Positions 5,869 to 15,782 are shown, numbered from the stretch's first letter. The stretch: 64,000 bases of DNA from Stratiformator vulcanicus (GCF_007744515.1 NZ_CP036268.1:1713712-1777711); one strand, 5' to 3'. Program-made: numbers and translations. The notes: generated by a model from the sequence alone, not told the origin.

Positions 5869-8112
5869 GTGTCCGCATCAGGTCCGGCTTCCCCGGCTCC
5901 TTCACTCAACGAGCGCCGCATTCCGCTGCGGCAGCGGCCCGAACTGGCGGCCTATCCACAGCAATTTCGCGGTGAACGGGTCTGGTGCCTTAAAGACGCC
6001 ACCTCCCTGCGTTTCTTTCATCTGAACAACGAAGAGTACCACATCTTCCGCTGGCTCGACGGACGGCGGACCGTCGGCGAGCTGCTGTCTCTGTTTCGAG
6101 CCGAGTTTCCGGCGGTTCGCATCACGCCCGATCGCATTGTGGCGTTCGTTTCACAATTGGGACGGGAAGGGTTGTTGATCTCCGATGCTCCCGGCCACGG
6201 TGCTTCATTGTGGAGTGCAGCCCGCCGGCGCGACATGTTGCGAACGCTCATGCTGCCTTCCGGAGTCCTTTCGATTCGGCTGCCGGGCATCGATCCGCAA
6301 CCGCTGCTCCGCCCGCTCACGGCTCTGTGCGGTTGGGCGTTCGGTCCCGTCGGGCTGGTCCTCGGGACCATTTGGATCGCCCTCGGGGCAGCGGCCCTGT
6401 TTTCGATGAGCGACGAGCTCGTTCGAAGTCTGCCGCTGATGTCCGAATTCTTGACGGTCGACAATGTTCTCCTGCTGCTGGCGACCATCGCCGCGATGAA
6501 AGTGCTGCACGAATTCGGCCACGGAATTTGCTGCCTGCGTGTCGGCGGAGAGTGCCGCGAGTTGGGGGTACTCCTGTTGGTCTTCACACCGTGCCTCTAT
6601 TGCGATGTGAGCGATACATGGCGGATGCCCGAAAAATGGAAACGGATCGCCGTCGGTCTCGCCGGTATATGGGTCGAACTCCTGCTGGCGGCGACCGCGG
6701 CGCTCGTCTGGTGCGGAAGTGAACCGGGCATCTGGCGCACCCTCGCATTGAATGTGATGCTGATCGGGTCGATCAATACCCTGCTGTTCAACGGAAATCC
6801 GCTGCTGCGATATGACGGCTACTTCGTGCTGTCGGACTTGCTCGAGATTCCGAATCTCGCGGTCGAGGCCGGGCAACGTTGGCGAGAGCTGCTTCGAAAC
6901 TGGTTCTTCCCCGGTTCGGAACATCAATCGTTCGATGCCCGAAACCGCACGCTGCTCGTGTATGGTCTGCTCTCAACGCTCTATCGGCTGTTCGTGCTGG
7001 CGGTCATCTGGTTACTTGTCTGGCGTGTGCTCGAACCCTGCGGGCTTGGCGCGGTCGCGATCGCAATGGGCGCCTTCCTTGTGGTCGGGCTTGTTCTATC
7101 CCCAATAATGAATGTCGCAACTCTGTTGAAATCTCCAAGTCTTCGCGCATCGTTCTCCATCCCGAGGGCGATCGGATCGGCCGTTGCATTCGCCTTTTTG
7201 ATCGGGCTGTGCGTCGCCCTGCCGTTGCCCGACGCCGTTAGTGCACCGGTCACGATCCAACCGGCTGAGGGTGCGCCGGTGTACGTCGCGCGCGGCGGAA
7301 GAATCGATTCCGCCGTTGCGTCCGGAGCGTTCGTCAAACGAGGCGATGTCCTCATGAAATTGAACGATGCCGATTTGACGAGGGAATTGATTGAATCCAA
7401 AAGCGAAATTGCGGCCGCGACCGCACGCCTGGCCGGATTGGAAGCACGCCGCTTCGCTGAGCCGGAAGCAGCCGCGCTCCTGGAATTAACGCGAGAGTCG
7501 TTGAATTCCCTCAACGAAACCGTCGCGGAACTGCGGCGGAAGCGGGACCGGCTTTCGATTCGTGCTCCGATCACCGGACAGGTTGTCGCCGGAATAAATC
7601 GACCGGCTTCTTCTGACTCGACGGCCGAACCTGACCCGGCCGGCTCGCCCAACTGGACAGGTACCCCCCTCGCGCGCAAGAACCGCGGTGCGTGGCTACT
7701 ACCGGGAACGCTGATTTGTGAGATCGCGCCGTCTGAGAATCGCGAGGGAGTCGCCCTCGTCTCCGAAGACGGCATCGAACGCATTGCCGTCGGTACGGAA
7801 GTCCGACTTTGCCTCGATGCCCGACCGCTTGAAGTGATCGAAGGCCGAGTTGCAGTCATTGCTGAAGAGCCGGTTCGCGACCTGCCGGAAGAGGTCATCC
7901 GCTCGGGCCGACTCGCGGCCAAGGCCGCAGGCGACGGCTCAGTGGAATCGAATCAAACGGTCTACGAAGTTCGAATCGTGTTCTCGAACGAAGACAAAGT
8001 CGCCGGTCTTCCCGTTCGCTCCACCGGCACGGCTCGCCTCAGTGCCCCGGGGCGCACGCTTTGGGAAAGGGTTTATACCGGATTGAGGCGGGTGTTCAAT
8101 TTAAATGCGTGA
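5869..8112 (+). CDS. PqqD-like / site-2 protease (M50) / lipoyl-HlyD fusion membrane protein
   Basis: The start is taken as GTG at 5869, 4 bp after the preceding stop, with AAGGCGAG upstream. An ATG at 5833 is the alternative. In the 747-residue product, residues about 35-105 resemble PqqD, a small winged-helix fold that in other systems binds peptide leaders. Next come membrane helices with the zinc-protease motif HEFGH (214-218) and a second metal-ligand region RYDGYF with Asp316, typical of site-2 proteases. More helices follow (360-455), and then a periplasmic lipoyl/HlyD-like part (GGRIDSAVASGAFVKRGD at 477-494) with a coiled coil. Families of this design occur beside HlyD genes. A role in processing and exporting a peptide or regulating a transporter is inference. 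Confidence 0.85.
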   Translation: MSASGPASPAPSLNERRIPLRQRPELAAYPQQFRGERVWCLKDATSLRFFHLNNEEYHIFRWLDGRRTVGELLSLFRAEFPAVRITPDRIVAFVSQLGREGLLISDAPGHGASLWSAARRRDMLRTLMLPSGVLSIRLPGIDPQPLLRPLTALCGWAFGPVGLVLGTIWIALGAAALFSMSDELVRSLPLMSEFLTVDNVLLLLATIAAMKVLHEFGHGICCLRVGGECRELGVLLLVFTPCLYCDVSDTWRMPEKWKRIAVGLAGIWVELLLAATAALVWCGSEPGIWRTLALNVMLIGSINTLLFNGNPLLRYDGYFVLSDLLEIPNLAVEAGQRWRELLRNWFFPGSEHQSFDARNRTLLVYGLLSTLYRLFVLAVIWLLVWRVLEPCGLGAVAIAMGAFLVVGLVLSPIMNVATLLKSPSLRASFSIPRAIGSAVAFAFLIGLCVALPLPDAVSAPVTIQPAEGAPVYVARGGRIDSAVASGAFVKRGDVLMKLNDADLTRELIESKSEIAAATARLAGLEARRFAEPEAAALLELTRESLNSLNETVAELRRKRDRLSIRAPITGQVVAGINRPASSDSTAEPDPAGSPNWTGTPLARKNRGAWLLPGTLICEIAPSENREGVALVSEDGIERIAVGTEVRLCLDARPLEVIEGRVAVIAEEPVRDLPEEVIRSGRLAAKAAGDGSVESNQTVYEVRIVFSNEDKVAGLPVRSTGTARLSAPGRTLWERVYTGLRRVFNLNA

Positions 8113-8386
8113 AAACTAAATTCGTAATCTTCCAGAAGATTGATGTTTTCAACTCATCAGGTGAGTGTCTACCTTAAACAGTAACCTCTTCCGAACACCC
8201 GGCACGGTTTTCATTTTAGCGACTAGACGTACTTCACAGGCCGGTTCGCGCTATTTAGGATGTCCTTGGTGTGACAAACCTGATGGATTGCCGTCGTCGG
8301 GTATGCCAAGCGGGGTCGAATCAATCTGCGCGAACGTTGCGGCTTATGATCAAATTGCACGGCTCGAATATCTAAGTCAGCCAGAC

Positions 8387-9592
8387 TTAATTGTCGATTG
8401 GCCTCTTTAATAAGAGGATATTTCTGAGAGCGAGATCTTCTTTTTCTCTCGAAAAATGGTGATCTAACCGCAGCTTCCCTGCGGTCCCCAACTCGACTCG
8501 CAGGCTATTATTGGTGCCGAGCGCAATTAGTGCATCTGCGTGTGAGTCAATGTCTCCCGGCTCGAAGAGCAGGCCAGTTTTGCCATCGACCACGATTTCA
8601 GGAACGCCGCCGCTTCGGCCGGTAGCGACCGGGCAGCCAGCGTCCATCGCTTCAAGAAATACGACACCGAATGCTTCTTCCTGACGCGTCTGAGGGCCAA
8701 GTCTACTGTGCAGCGTGAAAACATGGTGCTCATCCATGAGTTGACGGACGCGGCTCGGTTCGATCGATCCCAGGATTGTTATTCGGTCTGAGACCACCGA
8801 AGACTGAGCAGCTGCTATGCAGTCATCCAATAACAGTCCGTCTCCGGCAATCGTCAGGGTGGCATCAAGCCCTCTTGCGCACGCTGTTTCAAAGGCTGAG
8901 ATCGTCTCAAGCGGGCCCTTACAATCGATTAATCGTCCGAGAAATAAGAATCGAATTGGCCCGTCACTCTCATGTTTCTCAGCAATCGTTTTTGTCAACG
9001 ATCGGCTTTCAATCCCATAAGGTTTGATGTACGTCTTGCAAGGTATGACGCCGGCTTGTGTTAATCGCAGGTGAACTGCTTCTGATGCCACGATCACTTC
9101 TGACCGGCGGCAAATATCTTGAACCCGGTCTAAATAAGATGCCGGATGCGCTTGTCGAAATGGAGGTCGACCCTCTCTCAAATCGAAAGTTGCGTCATAA
9201 CCATGAGCATGAATGACAGTACGTCGCTGGAGTCGGCAGATTGCCTCATCAAAAGCAATCGCTCTGGTCATGAAATGAATGAAGAGGGTGTCGGCTTTGA
9301 CCTCGTTAATGACCTTCTCGAATTGTTTGTTTAACGCCCAGTTGGAGTATAACTTGTACGGGATTCGTTTGAAGAGATATGGAAAATAAAAATCTGAGCT
9401 TTCGATATCCCTTATAGGGTTGCGGATACAGAAGAAGGGGGTGTCGCCGATCAGCTCGGCTGATTGGTCAGAAAGGGGGTCTGTGTCAATGACAGCTACT
9501 ACATTCGTCCCGATAGCAGAAAACATGCGTCGCATCCATGGCACGGAATTTCCACCAAGACCTTCTGTAATTAAGCAAATCCGGGGTTTCAA
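8387..9592 (-). CDS. Family 4 glycosyltransferase
   Basis: The 401-residue protein has the two-domain GT-B layout. The C-terminal half carries FLGRLIDCKGP (217-227) and the nucleotide-sugar EX7E motif with Glu306 and Glu314 in EEAFGVVFLEAMDAGCPV. These transfer a sugar from an activated donor to a growing glycan, retaining configuration. The start ATG is at 9592. Base composition is visibly less GC-rich than the surrounding genes, as often seen in polysaccharide loci. It lies downstream of Wzt- and Wzm-like export genes on the same strand, so its product probably builds or modifies the exported polymer. Confidence 0.88.
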   Translation of the reverse strand: MKPRICLITEGLGGNSVPWMRRMFSAIGTNVVAVIDTDPLSDQSAELIGDTPFFCIRNPIRDIESSDFYFPYLFKRIPYKLYSNWALNKQFEKVINEVKADTLFIHFMTRAIAFDEAICRLQRRTVIHAHGYDATFDLREGRPPFRQAHPASYLDRVQDICRRSEVIVASEAVHLRLTQAGVIPCKTYIKPYGIESRSLTKTIAEKHESDGPIRFLFLGRLIDCKGPLETISAFETACARGLDATLTIAGDGLLLDDCIAAAQSSVVSDRITILGSIEPSRVRQLMDEHHVFTLHSRLGPQTRQEEAFGVVFLEAMDAGCPVATGRSGGVPEIVVDGKTGLLFEPGDIDSHADALIALGTNNSLRVELGTAGKLRLDHHFSREKEDLALRNILLLKRPIDN

Positions 9593-9762
9593 TTGTGGTT
9601 TCCATAGAGTGGGGATGGAGCTTTAAAAGAGATCAATCAGTTCTAAGAAAATGCGTTTAACTACATGCGACTTGTGGCAACTGTTGAATTAAAACGCTTC
9701 GTGAAAAACCTGACGCGAACCGCAACACGTCTTCCAGTCGACCCGGCTTTAAGAATGAGTAG

Positions 9763-11037
9763 TCAGTCCGTTTCGACAGTAGTTTCGCCTTGAGAAACTG
9801 TCCATGTTGAGTCTGTCAAGCAATAGCCGTATCGGTTGGAGGTTGCGAATGGACGTGATGTCGAGTCGTTGAGAATTGCAAAAGGGAGAATATCCATTAC
9901 GACGTCGGTGGGCATCATACTGATGTCGTGTAATCCGAATGACCAGGAGTAGTGGCCCGGAAGCAGCGGCAGTGCGCTGATGGTGATTTTCACGAACGTC
10001 TTCTCATTAATCACTGTCTCTTGGTAGTCGGGGTCATCGAATGATGAGAGGTGAAGAACTTTGGTTCCGTCCTCCGAAGAGCACGTTGCCGAGAAATGGC
10101 CACTTTGGCTGGATGAGCCGTCGATGCAGAGTAGGATCTCTATCGAGTCATGCGTGCGGAATCGACAGTTGTGGGGGTGCGACGATAAATATTCTGCTCG
10201 CGCGAATCTCGCGTTTCCGTTACCGTATCGATGGGGATAGTCAATAAGGTCGATAGATGCCTGATCCTCGGCAGTTCGGTCGGACTGCAAATATTTGCTA
10301 ATGGCTTCTTGTGTTTCGCCGAAGTGGGTCATTTTTCCGCTATTGATGACCGCAACCGCATTACACATACGGCGCACCGCAGCCATATTATGACTTACAA
10401 ACAAGACCGTCCGGCCACTCTTGGCCACCTCGCCCATTTTTCCGAGGCAGCGTTTTTGGAACTCTGCATCGCCGACGGCCAGCACTTCATCGATAATTAA
10501 GATTTCCGGTTCGAGATGGGCGGCCACCGCGAAGCCGAGGCGGACACTCATTCCGCTCGAATAGCGTTTGACCGGTGTCTCTAGGAACTCTTCGACACCG
10601 GCGAATTCGACGATCTCTTCGAACTTGCGTTTGATCTCGGCCCGCGTCATGCCGAGGACGGTGCCGCTGAGGTAGATGTTCTCCCGCCCGGTTAATTCGG
10701 GGTGAAATCCTGTACCGACTTCCAATAAACTCCCGACGCGTCCCCTTAAATGCACCCGGCCGGAGGTCGGGTCGGTGATGCGACTCAATATTTTTAAGAG
10801 CGTGCTCTTACCCGCGCCGTTACGGCCGATGACCCCGACAACCTCGCCGGGCTGAACTTCGAAACTGACATCCTTGAGGGCCCAAAAGTCGTGCTTCGGG
10901 GACTTTCTCTTAAGGATCGAACCGGCAGCACTCACGAGGTCTTCTCGTAGCGATCGATAGGTTCGGCGCTGCTGCTTGGTGTCGGCGATGCGATAGCGTT
11001 TGGAAAGGTCTTCGACCTTAATCGAGTAATTGGACAT
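9763..11037 (-). CDS. Polysaccharide ABC exporter, ATP-binding subunit (Wzt-like)
   Basis: The 424-residue protein has an ATPase domain with Walker A GRNGAGKST (71-79), signature YSSGMS (159-164), Walker B ILIIDE (179-184) and switch His216. Beyond about residue 250 there is an extra beta-rich domain, as in Wzt proteins that recognise the polymer end. The N-terminus has the long linker before FWALKDVSFEV typical of the TagH/Wzt class. It follows the permease gene by 19 bp. The complex would export O-antigen-like or other surface polysaccharide across the inner membrane. Confidence 0.92.
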   Translation of the reverse strand: MSNYSIKVEDLSKRYRIADTKQQRRTYRSLREDLVSAAGSILKRKSPKHDFWALKDVSFEVQPGEVVGVIGRNGAGKSTLLKILSRITDPTSGRVHLRGRVGSLLEVGTGFHPELTGRENIYLSGTVLGMTRAEIKRKFEEIVEFAGVEEFLETPVKRYSSGMSVRLGFAVAAHLEPEILIIDEVLAVGDAEFQKRCLGKMGEVAKSGRTVLFVSHNMAAVRRMCNAVAVINSGKMTHFGETQEAISKYLQSDRTAEDQASIDLIDYPHRYGNGNARFARAEYLSSHPHNCRFRTHDSIEILLCIDGSSSQSGHFSATCSSEDGTKVLHLSSFDDPDYQETVINEKTFVKITISALPLLPGHYSWSFGLHDISMMPTDVVMDILPFAILNDSTSRPFATSNRYGYCLTDSTWTVSQGETTVETD

Positions 11038-11056
11038 GACTTAACCGCTGCCTCCG

Positions 11057-12115
11057 TCAAATCAGATCGGCGAAGGAGCTTTCGAAGCGGCGAAAAATTG
11101 CTGCCGAAAGCGGAACGATGATTGCGACAAATCCGCAGGAGACGCCAAAGTCCTGCCAGGGAAGCGGAACTCCGGTCAGTGTAGCGCGAAAGAATTCAAT
11201 AATCGCGTTCATGGGGTTTAATAGGGTGACCCAAGTGCGAAGAGCACTTGCTCCTTGTTTTTCTACGTTGAGAGACGGTGCGTCGTTGGGCTCCGCTTTG
11301 ACCTTGTCAGCCGAGTCGATTTGCGCTGCCTCTTCGCGGCTGTTCGCGGCGGTTTCAACAGTGGCGGGCTCCGTGGGGTTTGACGGGAGATAAATCGCCG
11401 GTGTGGCGAACAGTCCTGCCTGAATCACAAAGGGCACCGCGTAGCGAACGTCGCGGTAGACGACATTTAGCGCGGCGAGCAGGCAACCGATTGACATCGC
11501 CAACAGTGCCGCAGCAAGAATGGGCAGGGGTGATAAGAGAATCGCGGTCGACGGGACCACTCCGTAGGCGAACAGCAGCCCGATCAGCAAAATTCCACCG
11601 AAGGCGAAATCGACCACGGCGGGAGCTGCGGCGGCGAACGGAATCAGCAGTCGGGGGAAATAGACTTTGGTGATGAGTCGCTCGGCGCCCACAACGCTTT
11701 CGGCTGAAGCCGAAAGGGCCGTCGAGAACATCGTCCACAGCAACATGCCGCAGTAGACATAGAGCGGGTAGCGAGCGTCGGCTCCACCGGCCCCGATCGC
11801 GGGACCGACAAAGATCGTGAAGATCACCATCAATAGGGCCGGCCTGAGGACCGCCCAAGCGATGCCCAGGAATGTTTGCTTGTAGCGGACGCTCACGTCT
11901 CGCCAAGCCAGCAGAACGAACAGATCGCGGTATCGCCAAAGCTCGGCAAGATCGATGAACTGCCAAGGGCGGCGTGGCTCAATCACCGTTTCCACCGTGA
12001 CCAGTGATGTCACGGGGTCGCGTTGCTCGGTCGGGGCGTCGTTGGGTGGCTCGGCCAAAACGGACTGAGCGATCATGAAGGGAGAAGAGCGAGCAGGAAA
12101 CGTATCTGAATACAT
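11057..12115 (-). CDS. Polysaccharide ABC exporter, permease subunit (Wzm/TagG-like)
   Basis: The start is placed at ATG 12115 (MYSDTFPARSS) because the longer frame would overlap the tRNA-Leu gene. The 352-residue product has a cytoplasmic N-terminal amphipathic part (WRYRDLFVLLAWRDVSVRYK) followed by six membrane helices, the ABC2-membrane layout. Between the last two helices there is an unusually long polar loop (about 45 residues, from PSNPTEPATVETAAN to KQGASALRTW) that is not typical of the family. It pairs with the Wzt-like ATPase immediately downstream. Confidence 0.88.
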   Translation of the reverse strand: MYSDTFPARSSPFMIAQSVLAEPPNDAPTEQRDPVTSLVTVETVIEPRRPWQFIDLAELWRYRDLFVLLAWRDVSVRYKQTFLGIAWAVLRPALLMVIFTIFVGPAIGAGGADARYPLYVYCGMLLWTMFSTALSASAESVVGAERLITKVYFPRLLIPFAAAAPAVVDFAFGGILLIGLLFAYGVVPSTAILLSPLPILAAALLAMSIGCLLAALNVVYRDVRYAVPFVIQAGLFATPAIYLPSNPTEPATVETAANSREEAAQIDSADKVKAEPNDAPSLNVEKQGASALRTWVTLLNPMNAIIEFFRATLTGVPLPWQDFGVSCGFVAIIVPLSAAIFRRFESSFADLI

Positions 12116-12185
12116 CGACTGCGAATGCAGCGGTTTGTCGACGATTCGCCCGGAAAAGCGTATCGGACCTCGACCCCTGAAAAGT

Positions 12186-12270
<85 letters not shown>

Positions 12271-12400
12271 ATGGTGTGTCGAGACCGGACACCGAATCTG
12301 TGAGGAAAGTTCGCCGGTCTCAGCGGACCGGAGAATATATCAGTCGAGCGATGGGCTGCCAAGGAAATGGGATTTGCCGTCGGCACCCACGGCGTTGGGA

Positions 12401-13555
12401 TCATCCTTTCGCTGCCGTTTGGATGGCATTCGAAAGGCGAGCGAGGTGTCGGCCCTGACTCCCGGCGGGCTCGGTTGTCAGAATCACCGCGAAGAGATTG
12501 AGCGGGGGGTCGATCCACAGGGACGTGCCTGTTGCCCCCCAGTGACCGAACGCATTGGCGGCCAAAAAGTCACCGAAATAGGAGCCGTTCGCCGGCCAAT
12601 TCATTCTCCAGCCATAGCCCCAAGGGCGGCAGCGGCGCTCGTGTTCCGGGACATACGGCATTTCGGCCAATTGGTTTGACGTCGCAAACAGGGAGGTCTG
12701 CTCGAAGAAATTCGTGCCTCCGACAGGGCCCGGTCGGAGCATGATCACGGCGAATCTGGCCAAGTCCTCCGCCGAACTGATCAGCCCGCCCCACGGTGCG
12801 CCGAGGTTCCGCCAATAGGGGCTGTTCCAATGGCCCGACCCGTAATCGAGCATCTCCGGCAGCCGGATCTCGGCAATGCGTTCGGTGGCCGATTCCGTCT
12901 CGTAGGTCATGCCGACCATTCCCAAGGCGGTCTCATTCATACCGAGTTGACTGAAGAACTCACGTTTCAGAAACTCGCCGCACGATAGCCCGGTCGTCCG
13001 CTCGATGATCTCGCCCAACACCACAAACCCGAGGCTGGAATAAGTTACGTCGCGGCCGGGCTCAAATAGAAGTGGGACTGTGCAAGCTCGCTCAAGAAAG
13101 TGATCGAGCCCCGCGTTGTTCTGGCGGAGTTCGGCGTTGTCGTCGGGCATGTCGGGCAGGCCCGACGTGTGGGTGAGCAGATTGCGAATGCGAATGCTCC
13201 GCCGACCGCCCGCTTTGAAATCGGGAACATGGTCAATGACGCGATCGCTGAGCGTGAGTTCGCCCCGCTCGACGAGCATCAGCAACCCCATCGCCACGAT
13301 CGGCTTGGTGATCGATGCCACAAGATAGCGCGGGTTGTGACCGATCGGTTCGGCGCGATCGACGGTCCGCCAACCGAAATTGATCGGGCGCAAAATCGAG
13401 TCGCTGCTTCCCACCGCGATCGAAATCGCGGGCACTTCGCCGGTCTCACACATCTTCTCGGCCAGCGACATCACGCGTCGCCAACGCCGAGGGTCGAGTC
13501 CGGCTTCAGCAGGATCATCGGTCAACATTGCGTCGAGCGCCGCCGCCGGTGTCAT
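12401..13555 (-). CDS. Serine hydrolase, class C beta-lactamase-like
   Basis: The 384-residue product has the SxxK nucleophile motif SITK (Ser81, Lys84) and a late HWGATGT segment matching the third motif. The second motif, usually YxN, reads YSS (172-174). Families with these motifs include penicillin-binding peptidases, esterases and DD-peptidases, and substrate cannot be told from sequence. No signal peptide is seen, which suggests a cytoplasmic enzyme. A TTG at 13567 overlaps the stop of the upstream STAS gene and could be the start by coupling. The ATG at 13555 is chosen. Confidence 0.85.
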   Translation of the reverse strand: MTPAAALDAMLTDDPAEAGLDPRRWRRVMSLAEKMCETGEVPAISIAVGSSDSILRPINFGWRTVDRAEPIGHNPRYLVASITKPIVAMGLLMLVERGELTLSDRVIDHVPDFKAGGRRSIRIRNLLTHTSGLPDMPDDNAELRQNNAGLDHFLERACTVPLLFEPGRDVTYSSLGFVVLGEIIERTTGLSCGEFLKREFFSQLGMNETALGMVGMTYETESATERIAEIRLPEMLDYGSGHWNSPYWRNLGAPWGGLISSAEDLARFAVIMLRPGPVGGTNFFEQTSLFATSNQLAEMPYVPEHERRCRPWGYGWRMNWPANGSYFGDFLAANAFGHWGATGTSLWIDPPLNLFAVILTTEPAGSQGRHLARLSNAIQTAAKG

Positions 13556-13563
13556 GTCGCGGC

Positions 13564-13887
13564 TCAAACTTCGACCGTGTGCGTCGAGATCAACTGGTTC
13601 AGATTGGTGATGTCGAGGACTTCCAGAATGTCCTCGGAGGGATTAAAGAGCATCACCCGGACGCCATCGCGATTGAGCGAAGCGAGCAGCCCCAACATGC
13701 CCGACGCGATCAGTTTTAAGCCGGTCATATCGACGGCGAGTGCCTTGCCACCGGTTTTCTCGATCAGACGATTAAGCTCGTCCTGACAATCGGGGACGGA
13801 GATGTCGAGCGGATCGCGGTCGCCGAACCCGATCACGCACAACTCACCCGATTGATAAACGTCGAACGTTTCCTGAGCAGTCTTCAT
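13564..13887 (-). CDS. STAS-domain protein (anti-sigma-factor antagonist type)
   Basis: The 107-residue product is a single STAS domain. The loop-helix signature DMTGLKLIASGMLGLLASL contains the serine (in IASGML) at the usual phosphorylation position of SpoIIAA-like proteins. Such proteins bind anti-sigma kinases or scaffold signalling complexes. An ATG 30 bp upstream (13917) is the alternative start. No matching RsbW-like kinase or phosphatase is in the window. The stop overlaps the possible start of the serine hydrolase. Confidence 0.82.
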   Translation of the reverse strand: MKTAQETFDVYQSGELCVIGFGDRDPLDISVPDCQDELNRLIEKTGGKALAVDMTGLKLIASGMLGLLASLNRDGVRVMLFNPSEDILEVLDITNLNQLISTHTVEV

Positions 13888-14059
13888 GGTGGCCCGTCTG
13901 AAGGAGTCAACGATCATCCGACAGAATAGCAGTTGAACGCCTCCGGCGACACGAAATGAATCGTTCGATCACAATTCCGAGAAAGATCGAAAGTGTCTCA
14001 GCGCGGGCCGATCGACCGCACTTCGGACCGGAACGACTCAGCGGCTTAGCAACGAAGAA

Positions 14060-14091
14060 GGCCCGCCGCACCTCGAAAGGTACGGCGGGCC
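14060..14091 (-). terminator. Probable terminator of the DUF11 lipoprotein gene
   Basis: GGCCCGCCG and CGGCGGGCC form a 9-bp GC stem. On the minus strand it is followed by TTCTTCGTT. It lies about 115 bp after the stop of the 14205-15650 gene. Confidence 0.6.
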
Positions 14092-14204
14092 AACGGATCG
14101 CGGGGATCCGATCCAGGTTCAGGTCGTTTCAAACTGTCTTACTTTGACCAATCAGCAATAGGGGTAACGGCATTGATCGGCTGATCGGACGAGTTCGCAA
14201 TGGA

Positions 14205-15650
14205 TCAATGCACGCGGGTCTTGAAGGAGATGATCGCACCGTCTTTCGGGGTCATCGGTTCGTCGAAGGTGAAGGTCAAGATTTGGCTGCCCTCGCCGTT
14301 GGGAGCGACGTCGAGACTCGCAGCAACGTCGGACGTGCCGCTGTCGGGGATGTATTCGAGCCGCGGGGTCAGGTTGTCGACCAGTTTCACATCGGTGAGT
14401 GGTCGGCCGCCGGTGTTGTCGATTCGGATCGTGAAGGTGATCACGTCGCCCGGCTGCGCGAACTCGCGATCCGCCAATTTGACGACACGCATCACGCCCG
14501 GATCACGACCTTCCTCGATGCCCACGATCTCGGCTTCGCGGAACAGCACCGCCACTTCGTTCGCACCGGCGACACTCGCGGTGGCGATCGGGTTCTGGTT
14601 GCGACTCCACGTGACGGCTGCATGCATCGCTTGGGAGAGCACTGGCATCTCGTCGCGTTGAATCTGGCCGATCCGCACGAACGTCAGTTCCTGATACAGA
14701 TTGATCAGCTTGACGTGTTCGAGCAGCGACTCGTTTCGTTCCAACCCGGCTAAGCCAGACTGGCTTTCGATACCGCCGGCCCGCTCGCGGAGGCGAACGT
14801 CGGCCAGACGATCCCGTTGAATCTTCGTGTCGAGCCGATCGCCTTGAGCCAATGCGATGATGCCGTCACTGGTCTCGGCTTCGCCGGCCGATTCGACGAT
14901 ATGACCGCCGGCGGCTCCACTAATCGACCGGACTTCGCCGAAGCGGGGGGCATAGACGCAGACGCGATTACTTTCGGTAAAGCGAATCTTGCCGGTCAGG
15001 TCGCGGTATTGGGCGACGGTGTCTTCGGTATCGAGTCCGCCGAGGCCGTCATCGTCAAAGTGAATCGGGAGCGCTCGGTCACCGCCATCACAAAGATATT
15101 CGTCCGAGCCCGGGCCGCCGGGAATACAGACGGCACCGGCTGCTCCGTATGGGCCGCACCGTCCGCCGACAGCGTTTGCACCGGCGCCGGGTGGGCAAAC
15201 CAAGCCGTTGGCAGCGCCGGTCATCCCCGGTGGGCACCAATCATTCGATTGACCGACCGGAGCGATGGCCTCGCGACGTTCGGCGGGGCGGAAGGACACG
15301 GCGATATCGCTGCTGCGTTGAGATCCTGTCGTTGCGAATTCGTGTCCGGACGTCAGTTGGATATCGGACTGCTTCTCAACCCGCGGACTTGAGATCCGCG
15401 TCACGCCGGCCTCTTCGACTTGGCGATGCCGGTATTCTTCGACAACTTTGACCTGACTCGATTCGACGGGGAGGTTCCCGCCACCGTAAGAAACGTCGTC
15501 TCTCAGACTGAAGTCGCTCTTCGGTTGATTGACCGACTGACTGATCGATGCGCAGGAGCAAAGCCCGCAGAGCATCGCTGCGGCGAGCAGCAGCGAGGGC
15601 GAAGTCATCTTCAACTTTCGGCGGCCGATTGTGAGTTGCGTGGTCTTCAT
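14205..15650 (-). CDS. DUF11-domain lipoprotein
   Basis: The start is placed at ATG 15650, with a lipoprotein signal ending LCGLCSC. The 481-residue product has a cysteine/glycine-rich middle (about 130-195, with repeated CPPG and CGPYG motifs) and a C-terminal DUF11 conserved-repeat domain (GDVITFTIRIDNTGGRPLTD, then LVDNLTPRLEYIPDS), a beta-sandwich fold common in large surface proteins. It is probably anchored in a membrane and faces the outside. It is the last of three minus-strand genes for envelope proteins, followed by a hairpin terminator. Confidence 0.8.
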   Translation of the reverse strand: MKTTQLTIGRRKLKMTSPSLLLAAAMLCGLCSCASISQSVNQPKSDFSLRDDVSYGGGNLPVESSQVKVVEEYRHRQVEEAGVTRISSPRVEKQSDIQLTSGHEFATTGSQRSSDIAVSFRPAERREAIAPVGQSNDWCPPGMTGAANGLVCPPGAGANAVGGRCGPYGAAGAVCIPGGPGSDEYLCDGGDRALPIHFDDDGLGGLDTEDTVAQYRDLTGKIRFTESNRVCVYAPRFGEVRSISGAAGGHIVESAGEAETSDGIIALAQGDRLDTKIQRDRLADVRLRERAGGIESQSGLAGLERNESLLEHVKLINLYQELTFVRIGQIQRDEMPVLSQAMHAAVTWSRNQNPIATASVAGANEVAVLFREAEIVGIEEGRDPGVMRVVKLADREFAQPGDVITFTIRIDNTGGRPLTDVKLVDNLTPRLEYIPDSGTSDVAASLDVAPNGEGSQILTFTFDEPMTPKDGAIISFKTRVH

Positions 15651-15696
15651 TTCGTCGCCGCTCACCGTAGGACTGCTGATTGAGTTGCTGGCTGAA

Positions 15697-15782
15697 ACAA
15701 GCCCGAGGCGTAAGACACCGGGGAAATTGCTGATTGATCGACCATCGGCTTGCGCCTCCGGCTGGTATCGAAATCGCTTCTA
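15697..15782 (+). repeat. 86-bp inverted repeat C, copy 1
   Basis: It starts ACAAGCCCGAGGCG and ends near ATCGAAATCGCTTCTA. The left arm and TCGGCTTGCGCCTCCGGCT form the stem. It matches 35500-35585 along its whole length. Its last three bases are the stop codon of the gene at 15780-16553. Confidence 0.75.

Noticed and set aside
6981-7922. 313-residue minus-strand frame inside the PqqD/M50 gene
   Set aside because: It lies antisense to a clear gene and is Arg/Ser-rich, typical of a high-GC shadow.
8165-8410. 81-residue plus-strand frame with a CPWC motif before the glycosyltransferase
   Set aside because: It begins at GTG without a ribosome-binding site and runs into the convergent gene. 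One CPWC is not enough support.
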